Origin: Pelosinus sp. IPA-1
Lineage (GTDB): Bacteria > Bacillota > Negativicutes > DSM-13327
Assembly (NCBI RefSeq): GCF_030269905.1
Contig: NZ_BSVC01000008.1
Location: forward strand, 1 to 64,000
DNA: 64,000 nt
Direction: 5' to 3'
In this document: piece after piece, positions 1 to 9,400 of the stretch
How positions within the stretch are numbered: the stretch's first letter is position 1
Layout: every line of letters starts with the position of its first letter
Translations under genes and position numbers: made by a program
Notes under the pieces: model-generated
Told to the model about the DNA's origin: nothing
Seen by the model: the letters and a program-made list of their open reading frames with translations, nothing else
The model's database searches: none

Positions 1-229
1 ACGTCCAGGAGTAGTTGGCTTTTCATTGGGAAGCGGCCACTTTGCCAATGGCAGTAAAGACGTGACCATTGACGGGGCCACAATCAAGGGAGATTCGCGG
101 CGTAGTAAGGGTATTCATGCAAATGTAACGATGAGAGTAGACCCCATTCTTAAAAATACAGGTCTTCAAGATCTTGTAGGTGGAAGTATCTGTTTTTATG
201 ATACCAAGGTAAAATTGATTAGGGCGTAA
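1..229 (+). CDS. C-terminal end of a TtrA-like molybdopterin oxidoreductase (5' end outside the window)
   Basis: The open frame runs into the window from the left edge (frame starting at base 2) and stops with TAA at 227-229. The 75 visible residues match the end of the complete TtrA-like protein at 35073-38306 almost position for position: both contain [24 protein letters not shown] and FYDTKVKL. This part of DMSO-reductase family proteins belongs to the C-terminal cofactor-binding domain. It is therefore a second, paralogous respiratory reductase subunit. Whether the gene is intact upstream cannot be seen. A strong hairpin follows at 376-410. Confidence 0.85.
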   Translation, partial: RPGVVGFSLGSGHFANGSKDVTIDGATIKGDSRRSKGIHANVTMRVDPILKNTGLQDLVGGSICFYDTKVKLIRA

Positions 230-375
230 TAGAAAGTATATCACTTTAACTATCCTGTAAGGGTCTATGTGGATTTCCGTAAACTTTTCACAGGATGGCT
301 TCGATAATCATAGCTTTAGGTGGAAGAACGAAATCGTTAGTCGCGATGGCTATAGTCTCTTTCTAAAAAATACAA

Positions 376-410
376 AAAAAGTATGTCCTTAAGGACATAC
401 TTTTTACTTT
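376..410. terminator. Rho-independent terminator, likely bidirectional
   Basis: A perfect palindrome with arms AAAAAGTATGTCCTT and AAGGACATACTTTTT (376-405) is followed by further T residues. A run of A precedes it, so it could stop transcription from either side. It lies 147 bases past the stop of the TtrA-like fragment and faces the usp relic on the other strand. Confidence 0.85.
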
Positions 411-431
411 TTAAGAGAACCAAATTAAAAG

Positions 432-540
432 TTATTTTACGATTAATACTGGAATGGTTGCGGTGTGGGAGATTTTATTGCTGACACTGCCAAGTAAAAA
501 CTCACTCATAAGGAGAGCAAAGGATTTAATAATGGGGCAT
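432..540 (-). pseudogene. Remnant of a universal stress protein gene (3' end only)
   Basis: Reading leftwards, 432-503 encodes FLLGSVSNKIS, HTATIPVLIVK and a stop. This is nearly identical to the C-terminus of the intact Usp at 41229-41816 (LLLGSVSNKIS, HAATIPVLIVK). Upstream, the frame keeps only a short stretch (PIIKSFALLMSE) where the intact protein has a longer segment, and there is no start codon or N-terminal domain. The body of the gene has been lost. It shows that this locus once resembled the 41-kb locus. Confidence 0.8.
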
Positions 541-633
541 TGAACTAACTATTGTTTTTGGTAATTACTGAATGCATGCTATAATGATGAATATAACATC
601 TATGTTTATGCTTGTAAGCTTAGGGGGTGTGGT

Positions 634-1071
634 ATGTATAGAGTAGTGCGATATAGTCTTAAACTGATAAAAGATGGCTCATTTAAGAGTGAAATCAAAA
701 TAATTACTAAAGCCAGAGATGCTTATGAGCTCGTAAGAGCTATGATGGAAAACTTACCTGTTGAATACTTCCAAATCATAATGTTGGATGTTAAATGTCA
801 AGTAATTGGAACAAGTTTGGTAACTATAGGAACGCTCAATGAAACAGCTATTTCTCCAAGGGAAATATTTCAAAGAGCATTATTTACAAATTCTATGTCT
901 ATTATATTGGTTCATAACCATCCGTCGGGGGATCCAACGCCAAGTCATGAAGATATAGAGTTTACGAAACTAATAATGGAAGGCGGAAAAATACTACATA
1001 TAACGGTTCTTGATCATATCATTGTTGGAGATGATAAATACATTAGCCTTAAAGAGGATGGGTATGTATGA
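634..1071 (+). CDS. RadC-like JAB-domain protein, short form
   Basis: The 145-residue protein has the RadC-type JAB/MPN metal-binding signature HNHPSGDPTPS near residues 97-107, with the preceding ILV hydrophobic strand and a conserved Glu upstream (NETAISPREIF). Full chromosomal RadC is about 220 residues and has an N-terminal helix-hairpin-helix domain, which is absent here. Short RadC-like proteins of this type are common on plasmids and genomic islands; their role is not settled, and they are not needed for DNA repair in most tests of the family. The start ATG at 634 follows a purine-rich AGGGGG motif. Its neighbours on both sides are gene remnants, which fits a recombination-prone island edge. 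Confidence 0.8.
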   Translation: MYRVVRYSLKLIKDGSFKSEIKIITKARDAYELVRAMMENLPVEYFQIIMLDVKCQVIGTSLVTIGTLNETAISPREIFQRALFTNSMSIILVHNHPSGDPTPSHEDIEFTKLIMEGGKILHITVLDHIIVGDDKYISLKEDGYV

Positions 1072-1127
1072 TTTAGTATAGAATTTTTGCTGCTCATAGC
1101 TTTATAATATTAAAATTTGCTTAAGAA

Positions 1128-1364
1128 GATGGTTTTTAGGATGTTGTTGATGGTGTTCAACGACTATCTATTATATTTCATTTTATTGGTGATTTGAAAG
1201 ATGAAAATAAACAGCCATTTCCAAAACTTATCCTAGAGGAGACTGAGTTGAGTGAAACGACCTGCTACGTCCATAAAATAAGGTGGGGTGGCAGGTGCTA
1301 TAATGTAGTCAAAGTTAGCAGGAAGGATAATATTGACAATATAAGAGGAATAGTATATGATTGA
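1128..1364 (+). pseudogene. Decayed coding fragment, possibly DUF262-like
   Basis: From 1140 a frame stays open to TGA at 1362-1364 and reads as protein (DVVDGVQRLSIIFHFIGDL, later PFPKLILEETE and KIRWGGRCYNVVKVSR), but it has no start codon and is preceded in frame by TAG at 1137-1139. The DGvQRLs-IIF pattern resembles the DGQQR signature of DUF262 (GmrSD-type nuclease) proteins; this is a weak match made by eye. It is best read as a leftover of a gene on the island rather than a working gene. Confidence 0.45.
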
Positions 1365-1447
1365 AATTGAATGTAGTAATATTATATTTATTAGTAAGCA
1401 AAGTAGCAAAATTTCTTAGTGGGTATATTGCGGTATTGACAGAGACA

Positions 1448-1560
1448 GAATAAGTAAATATTCCTTAACAGTAAGCCGAGTTAGCCAAACTGAAAATGTG
1501 TAGCAATTTATACATGTTTGTATTCACATATAGGTATATACATCATAGTATATAATACAA
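1448..1560 (+). promoter_or_regulatory. Promoter/operator region of arsDA, duplicated at 40.4 kb
   Basis: About 110 bases upstream of arsD align closely with bases 40372-40480 upstream of a small Cys-rich gene. They share TATTCCTTA, TAGCCAAA-TGAAAAT, ATTCACATATA and CATAGTATATAATA. TATAAT at 1551-1556 is a good -10 element; no equally good -35 is seen at 17 bases. An imperfect dyad GTATATAC-ATCATA-GTATATA (about 1534-1554) overlaps it and is a candidate ArsR-type operator. Nothing else is seen in 1365-1447. Confidence 0.55.
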
Positions 1561-1581
1561 TAAATTAAAGGGGAAATGAAA

Positions 1582-1956
1582 ATGAGTAAAATTGAGATTT
1601 TTGATCCAGCTATGTGTTGTTCAACAGGGATTTGTGGACCTGGTATTGATCAAGAACTTTTAAGGGTGGCTACCACTATCAATACCCTTACTAAAAAGGG
1701 TATTACAGTCTTTCGATATGGTCTGTCTAGTGAGCCTCAAGCTTTCATCGATAATAAAAAGGTAAATGAGTATTTGATGAAAGACGAAGTAGAAGTTTTG
1801 CCCATTACAGTAGTCGATGGAGAAGTGGTTAAGACCAAGGAATATCCTACTGACGATGAATTTGCTAAATGGTCAGGCATACCGAGAGAAGAATTCACTA
1901 CAGTGGCCTCAGATAAAGATAAAGGTTGCTGCTGTGATAGTGGAGGATGTTGTTAA
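1582..1956 (+). CDS. arsD: ArsD, arsenite metallochaperone and weak trans-acting repressor
   Basis: ArsD passes As(III) or Sb(III) to the ArsA ATPase. The start at 1582 is preferred over the ATG at 1576: the GGGG ribosome site at 1570-1573 is 8 bases away, and only this start puts the metalloid-binding cysteines at 12, 13 and 18 (AMCCSTGIC), the classical ArsD positions. A vicinal-cysteine tail (CCCDSGGCC) is also present, as in plasmid-type ArsD. The protein is 124 residues, normal for the family. It is 21 bases upstream of arsA and probably co-transcribed with it. Confidence 0.95.
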   Translation: MSKIEIFDPAMCCSTGICGPGIDQELLRVATTINTLTKKGITVFRYGLSSEPQAFIDNKKVNEYLMKDEVEVLPITVVDGEVVKTKEYPTDDEFAKWSGIPREEFTTVASDKDKGCCCDSGGCC

Positions 1957-1977
1957 AAGAAAAAGAGGAGGGCGCTC

Positions 1978-3729
1978 ATGTATAAAATATTTAATCCCGA
2001 CAATATAAATCTGACCAAGTATTTATTTTTCACAGGCAAAGGTGGAGTTGGGAAAACTTCAACGGCTTGTGCTACAGCTATTACCTTGGCTGATCAAGGG
2101 AAGAAAGTTTTATTAGTCAGCACAGATCCAGCTTCTAATTTGCAAGATGTATTCGGTATTGATCTCAATAGTAAAGGTACTCCGATTCAAGAGGTGCCTA
2201 ATCTTGTAGTAGCTAATCTGAATCCGGAAGAGGCGGCCAAGGAATATAAAGAATCTGTTATTGCACCTTATAAAGGTAAACTTCCCGCAAGTGTTATACA
2301 AAACATGGAGGAGCAACTTTCAGGTTCCTGTACAGTGGAAATTGCAGCCTTTAATGAGTTTTCTAACTTTATAACCGATGAAAAAACACAACTGGAATAT
2401 GATCATATTCTATTTGATACAGCGCCAACAGGTCATACCTTGCGCATGTTACAACTACCATCAGCGTGGAGTAATTTTATTAGTGAAAGTACCCATGGAG
2501 CCTCTTGCTTAGGTCAATTGTCAGGCCTGGAAAGCAAGAAGGAAGTATATAAAAATGCTGTTAGCACTCTAGCTGATGGTAAATTGACAACACTGGTCTT
2601 AATAACCAGGCCTGAATACTCTCCATTGCAGGAAGCAGCGCGAGCCTCTAAAGAACTAAAGGAATTAGGGGTTAATAATCAACTATTAATTGTAAATGGA
2701 ATACTGGAATTAGATGTTGAAAATGATGAAATAGCAGACAAGCTATATGCCAAACAACAGGGAGCATTACAGAATATACCTGAATCTTTACGTGATACAG
2801 AGATTTATAAAATTCCGTTACGCGCCTATAATGTAACAGGAATTAAAAATATAAGAATGTTGTTAAAAGAAAATTATTTAGAAACCCAAGAATACAAGCT
2901 CAATAAAACAGAATTGCCAACAGTGAAAGCATTAATTGAAGATCTTTACGCGTCCAAGAAAAGAGTAATCTTTACTATGGGAAAAGGTGGAGTCGGAAAA
3001 ACTACCTTAGCAGCAGCGATTGCCATCGGTCTTGCCGCTAGAGGTGTAAAAGTGCATTTGACAACTACTGATCCTGCAGACCACCTGAAATTTGTCGTGG
3101 AAGAGGGTCATGGAATTAGGGTAAGTAAAATCGATGAGAAGGAAGAACTTCGTAAATACACAGAAGAAGTATTAGCAAAGGCAAGGGAAACCATGAAAGA
3201 AGAAGATATTGCCTATGTAGAAGAAGATCTTCGTTCTCCCTGCACTCAGGAAATAGCTGTATTCCGGGCTTTTGCTGAGATTGTAGACCAAGCTGATGAT
3301 GAGATTGTGGTGATCGATACCGCACCTACAGGTCATACTTTACTGTTATTAGATGCTACACAGAGTTATCACAAAGAAATACAAAAATCCCAAGGCGATA
3401 TACCAGAATCAGTAAAGAATTTATTGCCAAGATTACGAGATGAGAAAGAAACAGAAGTTGTCATTGTTACACTTCCAGAAGCCACTCCTGTATATGAAGC
3501 CATGAGACTACAAGACGATTTAAAAAGGGCAGGTATCAATAATAAGTGGTGGGTTATTAATTCCAGTCTTTTAATGACTAATACCCAAAGTCCCTTGTTA
3601 AAAGCAAAATCCGTAAGCGAAATTCCATGGATCAATAAAGTGGATGAAATTTCTCAAGGTAATTTTGCCATAATTGCATGGAAAGGCGAAGAAATAAAAG
3701 GCGAACAATTAGTAGAATTAATTAGGTAA
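1978..3729 (+). CDS. arsA: ArsA, arsenite-stimulated ATPase of the efflux pump
   Basis: The 583-residue protein has two homologous nucleotide-binding halves, each with a P-loop GKGGVGKT (residues 20-27 and 335-342) and the DTAPTGHTL signal-transduction motif. The three cysteines that form the metalloid site are present at 118 (SGSCTVEI), 177 (GASCLGQ) and 422 (SPCTQEIA). ArsA is cytosolic, receives arsenite from ArsD and energises a membrane carrier; the likely partner is Acr3 at 4590. The start follows an AGAGGAGGG ribosome site. It forms an arsDA pair, separated from arsR-acr3 by a 350-base gap containing a repeat. Confidence 0.97.
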   Translation: MYKIFNPDNINLTKYLFFTGKGGVGKTSTACATAITLADQGKKVLLVSTDPASNLQDVFGIDLNSKGTPIQEVPNLVVANLNPEEAAKEYKESVIAPYKGKLPASVIQNMEEQLSGSCTVEIAAFNEFSNFITDEKTQLEYDHILFDTAPTGHTLRMLQLPSAWSNFISESTHGASCLGQLSGLESKKEVYKNAVSTLADGKLTTLVLITRPEYSPLQEAARASKELKELGVNNQLLIVNGILELDVENDEIADKLYAKQQGALQNIPESLRDTEIYKIPLRAYNVTGIKNIRMLLKENYLETQEYKLNKTELPTVKALIEDLYASKKRVIFTMGKGGVGKTTLAAAIAIGLAARGVKVHLTTTDPADHLKFVVEEGHGIRVSKIDEKEELRKYTEEVLAKARETMKEEDIAYVEEDLRSPCTQEIAVFRAFAEIVDQADDEIVVIDTAPTGHTLLLLDATQSYHKEIQKSQGDIPESVKNLLPRLRDEKETEVVIVTLPEATPVYEAMRLQDDLKRAGINNKWWVINSSLLMTNTQSPLLKAKSVSEIPWINKVDEISQGNFAIIAWKGEEIKGEQLVELIR

Positions 3730-3895
3730 ATTTTGTATAGATTTTTAGTTGTACTGTATACTAAGCAGCTAGTAACAGCTGAAGTGTGAATTAAACACAG
3801 AGAGGACCTTTTTCCGATAATGAGATTTAAATGGCTGCTGAATTCTCATTACTAAGTATGAACGTAATTGCATATTATTATATATAAGAGAAGGT

Positions 3896-4020
3896 TTATC
3901 CGATGACTAAGCCAATCCCCAACCCCCATCTTTTATAAGGGGAGTTAAGAGCGGCTAAGTCCCTGGATAAGTAAGACTAAGATTCAGGTGGGGTTAAAAC
4001 CCCATCTGAATCAAGTCTTC
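3896..4020 (+). repeat. 124-bp dispersed structured repeat, copy 1
   Basis: This block is the reverse complement of 54516-54639, with about four bases in five identical. It contains a hairpin GATTCAGGTGGGG-TTAAAA-CCCCATCTGAATC (about 3980-4011). The other copy has TGGAGT-ACTCCA where this one has TGGGG-CCCCA, so the arms changed together. It sits in the 347-base gap between arsA and arsR; the rest of the gap (3730-3895) shows nothing recognisable. No open frame or transposase is present, so a small non-autonomous element or structured RNA is likely. Confidence 0.8.
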
Positions 4021-4085
4021 TTTATCTTTGCTCAAGGAAGTTGCGCTAAGCGGACAGAAAGATTTCGAAGTAAGAGGTGGGACTC

Positions 4086-4448
4086 ATGGATATTGTAGAA
4101 GTGCTTAAAGCCTTGGCGGATGAAACGAGAATTCGGATTTTGAACATATTATACAAAGAAACTTTATGTGTGTGTGATTTGGAAGAGATATTACAAATTA
4201 GCCAGTCTAACGCTTCAAGGCATCTAACAAAATTGAAAAACGCCAGGTTGATTATCGGCGAAAAGCAAGCCCAGTGGGTATACTATCAGGTCGATGAAAA
4301 AATACTCGAAAAGTATTCTTTTTTAAAAGAGCTGTTGGCAAAGGAACTGGATAAAAGTCCACAATGCCAAAAAGACTTGGCGCGACTGAAAAAGTATAGA
4401 GAGTGTGGTGGCAGTTGTGAAAGGACCGTCAAGATTGGTGGTGATTAA
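4086..4448 (+). CDS. arsR: ArsR-family arsenite-responsive repressor
   Basis: A small winged-helix repressor (120 residues) with the classic ELCVCDL-type metalloid motif, here ETLCVCDLEEIL near residues 27-38, followed by the recognition helix SQSNASRHLTKL. Binding of As(III) to these cysteines releases DNA in this family. Extra C-terminal cysteines (QCQKD, RECGGSCE) may add ligands. The start at 4086 is preferred to the GTG at 4077 because the AGAGGTGG site overlaps the latter. It lies upstream of acr3 and probably controls it and possibly arsDA. Confidence 0.93.
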   Translation: MDIVEVLKALADETRIRILNILYKETLCVCDLEEILQISQSNASRHLTKLKNARLIIGEKQAQWVYYQVDEKILEKYSFLKELLAKELDKSPQCQKDLARLKKYRECGGSCERTVKIGGD

Positions 4449-4589
4449 AAATAAACAGTACATGCATTAATTAAATTATGATAATATAATAAAGTAAGAA
4501 TGAAGAGATATGGTTATAGCGTACAGCAGAGAGTAGTTTCCTCTGCTAGATTATAAAGGAATTTTAAAAATAAGAGGAGGTTTATTTCA

Positions 4590-5657
4590 ATGTCTATAGA
4601 AAAACGGTTGGACTTTTTTGAAAGGTATTTAAGTTTATGGGTGGCATTATGTATTGTGATTGGTATTGGTTTTGGCAAGTTGTTTCCTGGGGTGGTTGAT
4701 TCATTGAGTAAAATGGAAATCAGTCACGTGAATTTACCGATTGCTGTTTTAATCTGGCTGATGATATATCCCATGATGTTGAAAATTGATTTTTCGGCTA
4801 TTCTTAAAGTAGGTAATAGGCCGAAAGGATTATTCATCACCTTGTTTGTCAATTGGCTAGTAAAACCATTCAGCATGGCACTACTCGGCTGGTTCTTTTT
4901 TAAATATGTTTTTATTGGTTTGATCGGTGAGCAAATGGCCAATGAATATTTAGCAGGCACCATTATCTTAGCGGCGGCACCTTGCACCGCCATGGTATTT
5001 GTATGGAGTTATCTGACAGATGGTGATCCCGCTTACACATTAGTGCAGGTGGCCGTCAATGACCTCTTAATGCTGGTGTTATTTGCACCAATTGTTATGT
5101 TCTTATTAGGGGTTTCCGACATTGTTGTACCTAAGGATGTATTGTTTATGTCGGTGCTATTGTATATTGTTATTCCGTTAGTGGCGGGTTATATTACCAG
5201 ACGTATCTTGATTCCATCCCGTGGCGAGGAATGGTTTAATGAAAAAATATTGACCCCATTAAAACCAGTGACCATTATAGCCTTGCTAGTAACGCTAGTT
5301 ATTATCTTCGCTTTCCAAGGGGAAGTCATTACAAATAATTGGTTTAGTATTATTCTGATTGCAATCCCGATTATTATTCAGGTTTACTTTAATTCCTCCT
5401 TAGCCTATGGTTTAGCCAAGTATTTTAAAGTGCCACATAATATCGCTTCGCCTGCGGCACTCATTGGGGCTAGCAATTTTTTTGAATTGGCGGTTGCGGT
5501 TACTATTTCCTTATTCGGTTTGACGTCGGGTGCAACACTGGCCACTGTTGTTGGTGTATTGGTGGAAGTGCCAGTCATGTTGTCGGTATGTAGCTTCTGC
5601 AACCGAACCCAGCACTGGTTTGATTTTGGGTCTCAGTTGACCAAAGAAAAAGGCTAG
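4590..5657 (+). CDS. acr3: Acr3 arsenite efflux permease
   Basis: A 355-residue integral membrane protein of the bile/arsenite/riboflavin transporter superfamily with about ten hydrophobic segments. It carries the Acr3 signature AAAPCTAMVFVWS with the essential cysteine, and the partner motif ASNFFELAVAVTISLFG. It exports arsenite using the proton gradient, alone or with ArsA. The AGGAGG ribosome site lies at about 4574-4579. The C-terminus (VMLSVCSFCNRTQHWF) is matched by a relic at 22496-22546. Confidence 0.96.
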   Translation: MSIEKRLDFFERYLSLWVALCIVIGIGFGKLFPGVVDSLSKMEISHVNLPIAVLIWLMIYPMMLKIDFSAILKVGNRPKGLFITLFVNWLVKPFSMALLGWFFFKYVFIGLIGEQMANEYLAGTIILAAAPCTAMVFVWSYLTDGDPAYTLVQVAVNDLLMLVLFAPIVMFLLGVSDIVVPKDVLFMSVLLYIVIPLVAGYITRRILIPSRGEEWFNEKILTPLKPVTIIALLVTLVIIFAFQGEVITNNWFSIILIAIPIIIQVYFNSSLAYGLAKYFKVPHNIASPAALIGASNFFELAVAVTISLFGLTSGATLATVVGVLVEVPVMLSVCSFCNRTQHWFDFGSQLTKEKG

Positions 5658-5725
5658 ATTGGAAAAAGGATTTGGTGGTTCTACACCCGCACTGATGAGA
5701 CATAGAGTCGAGAGGGGAAAACGAG

Positions 5726-5938
5726 ATGTTTGATTTAGGTCAACAATTGGGGGCCTTTTTCCTATACTGGGCATTTTGGTTTATTATCTTATATTTATCT
5801 GCTTATTTTTTTTCCGGGAAAGTAGGGAAAACGCTGGGTACACGGAAAAGAATATTTTTAATAGGCAAAGTTTCATTGTTATGCACTGCCGCCAACGTCG
5901 TTGTCAACGTCGTGTCGAGTCTGTACCGCACGATATAA
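5726..5938 (+). CDS. Small two-helix membrane protein of unknown function
   Basis: 70 residues with two hydrophobic segments (about 8-28 and 44-64) joined by a basic loop (SGKVGKTLGTRKR). It has a GAGAGGGG ribosome site, lies 68 bases after acr3 and runs in the same direction. No family was recognised. It may be the broken N-terminus of a longer transporter, because 5939-6142 downstream contains no sensible gene. It is probably part of the arsR-acr3-ferredoxin transcript. Confidence 0.5.
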   Translation: MFDLGQQLGAFFLYWAFWFIILYLSAYFFSGKVGKTLGTRKRIFLIGKVSLLCTAANVVVNVVSSLYRTI

Positions 5939-6142
5939 GAATAGGTGTTATCAAGCTAGCGTTGGAGGTAATATTATTATCTTGGAAGGCTGGAGAAGGC
6001 TTATGTTGGCAATACATGAAAAACCTGCGTGAAAATGGAAGCGACGATTTTAAATATAGGGGTGCTTCTAACGCAATTTATTTCGCAACAAGAAAGACAG
6101 AAAAAACGGCAGTGCTAAGGATGAATGGGGGAGGAGTAAACT

Positions 6143-6379
6143 ATGTCCGAAACGTGGTATCCAATCGTTGATTGGGAAAAATGTACTGGGTGTCAGATCT
6201 GTGTTAATTTTTGCCGAAATGGAGTCTATGCAAAGCAAGAAGGTAAGCCCCTTGTCATCAAACCGGTCGGATGTGTGCACGGTTGCCGAGGTTGTCAGAA
6301 TAAATGTCCGGCAGGTGCCATTGAATATGCTGGTAGCGGAGAAGATAGTTGCGATGGGTCAGATTGTAACTGTTGCTGA
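6143..6379 (+). CDS. Two-cluster [4Fe-4S] ferredoxin-like protein
   Basis: 78 residues. The first cluster motif is CTGCQICVNFC. The second is unusual, CVHGCRGCQNKCPAGAI, with extra cysteines, and the tail ends CDGSDCNCC. It begins WYPIVDWEKC, like the longer ferredoxin at 18879 (WKPTIDYDKC), so the two are related. It closes the arsR-acr3 transcript before a terminator and could supply electrons to a thiol or metalloid reductase (inference). Confidence 0.88.
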   Translation: MSETWYPIVDWEKCTGCQICVNFCRNGVYAKQEGKPLVIKPVGCVHGCRGCQNKCPAGAIEYAGSGEDSCDGSDCNCC

Positions 6380-6413
6380 CACATCATGTCTTGTTAATTG
6401 CATAGTATATAAT

Positions 6414-6446
6414 AAAGAAAGCACGCTGTCGGCGTGCTTTCTTTTA
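6414..6446. terminator. Bidirectional terminator between the ars cluster and the RND operon
   Basis: Arms AAAGAAAGCACGC and GCGTGCTTTCTTT with a five-base loop, A-rich on one side and T-rich on the other. It separates the converging ferredoxin gene (+) and RND gene (-). Confidence 0.88.
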
Positions 6447-6462
6447 TGGTTCGTAAAAATGA

Positions 6463-9400
6463 TTAGTTTTTGATATTGAGAATTTTCTGAGGGAGACGTT
6501 TAAGCCACGTCGTTTTTGTTTCCCAGGCATCTACATAGGTATAAGCCACTGGTACGACAACCAAAGTGAGTATGGTAGAGGTCATGAGACCGCCAATCAC
6601 TGCAATTGCCATGGGTGCATTGGCTTCTGAGCTGGTTCCAATTCCAAGGGCAATAGGTATCATGCCGAGTACAGTGGCAATGGTTGTCATAAGGATAGGG
6701 CGTAGCCGCACTGGACCTGCGGTCATCAATGCTTCTTTTCTGTCAAGACCAGAGCTACGCAACGTATTGGTATAGTCCACCAAAAGAATCGCGTTTTTAA
6801 CGACAATGCCGACCAGCATAATGAGTCCGATAAATGCTGTCAAGCCAAAGGCTTTGCCGGTTATGAGGAGGGCCAAAACCACGCCCACAACGGAGAGTGG
6901 TAATGATAACATAATAGCTAGTGGATGAGTCAGAGACTCAAACTGGGATGCCAGTACCATGTAAACTAACAGAATGGCCAGGCCGAGGGATAAAGCAAGA
7001 CTGGAAAATGAAGACTGCATTTCTTCCTGGTCGCCACCGACTCGGATGCTATATCCAGGTGGCAGAGGTATTTCGGCCATTCGGGTTTGCAAATCCTTGG
7101 CAATAGATCCTTTATCACGGTCAAAGGCATTGGCACTTAAGAGAATCATTCGGCTACGGTTTTCTCGGGTCAGGACATTCGGGCCAGTTTGTTTCTCGAC
7201 TAGTGCAATGTCTTTTAATAATACGGTTTGACCATTCGGCAATGAAATATTGGTATTATAGATATCAGCAGGTGTTTTTCGTTGCTGCTCTAATAGCTGG
7301 ACGATGATATCAATTTCATTTTTCGCTGTGGCTAAGTTGTAGCGAGTGGCTGTAGTGCCACCGATGGCGGTGCGGATCTGACCGGCAATGCTGGCTGTAC
7401 TTAAGCCATACTGAGAGGATTTTGTACGGTCAATGGTGATTTGCAGTTCGGGTGAAGCATCGTCTACTTCGATATTGACATCTCGGATGCCACTCACTTG
7501 TTTCATAAGTTTCTCCGTTTGTTCAGTCAATAGTGACAGTTGTTTGATATCTGGACCGAAGATTTTGATTTCAATAGGCGATTTGTTGGCTGTAAGGAGC
7601 TGGGTAATCAGGTCGGTTACGGCAAAGCGAATGCTAACCCCAGGGATGTTGTTTAATTTACTACGCAGTTCTTTGATTACATCCTGGGTGTTTTTTGTGC
7701 GGGTATTTTTGTCGGTTAAGGTTACGGAAATATAACCCACATTAGGAGCTGGACGGCTACCAAATTTTAAAATTTTCCCTACGACAGCATATTCTGTGGC
7801 AATTTCTGGAGTTTGCTGTAAAACTTGTTCAACCTGGGCAAAGCTTTGGTTGGTTTTATCAAAAGCCGTACCAATGGGAGTCTTGACGTAAATCGTAAAG
7901 TTACCGCTATCGGTGACTGGCATGAGCTCAGTGCCAACAAGAGGCAATAGTGCTAGACTGATGGCTAGGGTGCTTACGGCCATTAGAATGACTTTACGGG
8001 GGTGATTGAGAGCAATAGTTAATATAGTACGGTACTTGGCTTCAAGGTAGTTGAAAAGTTGATCCCACAACCCGAGGGCTTTATCTAACATGATGGTTAT
8101 GGTTCCAGGTGAGGTGGTCGGTGCATTTGTAGCTGCTGGTTCTAATAGTTGTGTAGCCAGGCAGGGTACGACGGTCAATGCCATGACCAGAGAGACACCA
8201 ATGGAAAAAACAACGGCTAAGGCAAATTCTGCGAAGAGCATTCCGGACATTCCTTCGGCAAAAGAAATGGGCAGGAAGACCACCATGACCGTGATAGTGG
8301 TGGAAATAACCGCGCCACCAATTTCTGCAGTGGCATCATCCACCGCCTGCCAAATGAATTTCTGCTGCTGTAAATGACGGTAAATATTCTCGATGACGAC
8401 AATGGCATCGTCAACAATCATGCCTACGCCCAGAGCCAGCCCGCCGAGGGACATTAAGTTGATGGTCAGGCCCTTAAACTGGAACATCATAAAGGTGGCG
8501 ATCAGCGATATGGGAATGGATAGGGCAACAATAAAGGTACTACGGGCACTGCGCAAAAATAGGTAAATTACGAGAATGGCTAAAATACCGCCAATAATGG
8601 CGTTCTCTTGGACGTTCATGACGGAATTTTTGATATAGTTGCCTTGATCATAGGTAATGGTAACAGTAACATCAGGATACTCCTGCTGTATTTTTTGCAA
8701 GGCTTTTTTTGAGTCGTTAATGACATCTAAGGTATTAGCATCAGGCTGTTTGCGCACATTGAGACCGACAGCAACTTGTTTGTCAAGGGACGCTAGGATA
8801 CGGGCCTCCTTGTGGGAATCCTCAACGGTAGCAATATCTTTCATGCGCACAGGCACACCGTTAGCGGCAATTAGGATGGCATCTTGAATGTCAGTAAGGG
8901 AGGCAAACCTTGCCAGGGTGCGCACTAGATATTCAGCCTTGCCTTCGGTGGCAAAACCACCGGAAGAATCCACATTTTCTTGGGCTAGACGGTCGCTGAC
9001 TTGTTTCAAAGACAGGCCGTAGGCTTGTAGGCGGCCTTGGTCAACTTTGACTGAAATTTCTCGCTGAAAACCACCGTCTAGGTCTACAGAACCGACGCCA
9101 GGCACTTGTTCTAAACGATCTTGGACGACTTCTTCGGCGATGCGGCGCAGTTCGCGGAGGTCTTTATTGCCAGTCAAAGCTAAAATAATGATTGGTTTGT
9201 TAGACGTATCGATTTTCCAGACAACGGGTGTTTTGGCTTCCGTTGGCAGAGTGTCACGAATACGGTCGATACGAGCCCGTGCATCATTGGCGGCCACATC
9301 AATGTTGGTTCTCCAGTTGAATTCAATATCCACCATGGAGATGCTCTGCATGGAGGAAGAGGATATTTTGCTAACATTATTAACGCGGGCGACTGCTTCT

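Noticed and set aside
5776-6171. 131-codon open frame between acr3 and the ferredoxin
   Set aside because: It overlaps two better supported genes in another frame, is rich in Arg, Asn and Cys without pattern, and has no ribosome site.
6399-6416. CATAGTATATAATA as a third copy of the ars promoter
   Set aside because: Only the 14-base core matches and it is followed at once by a terminator with no gene in that direction.
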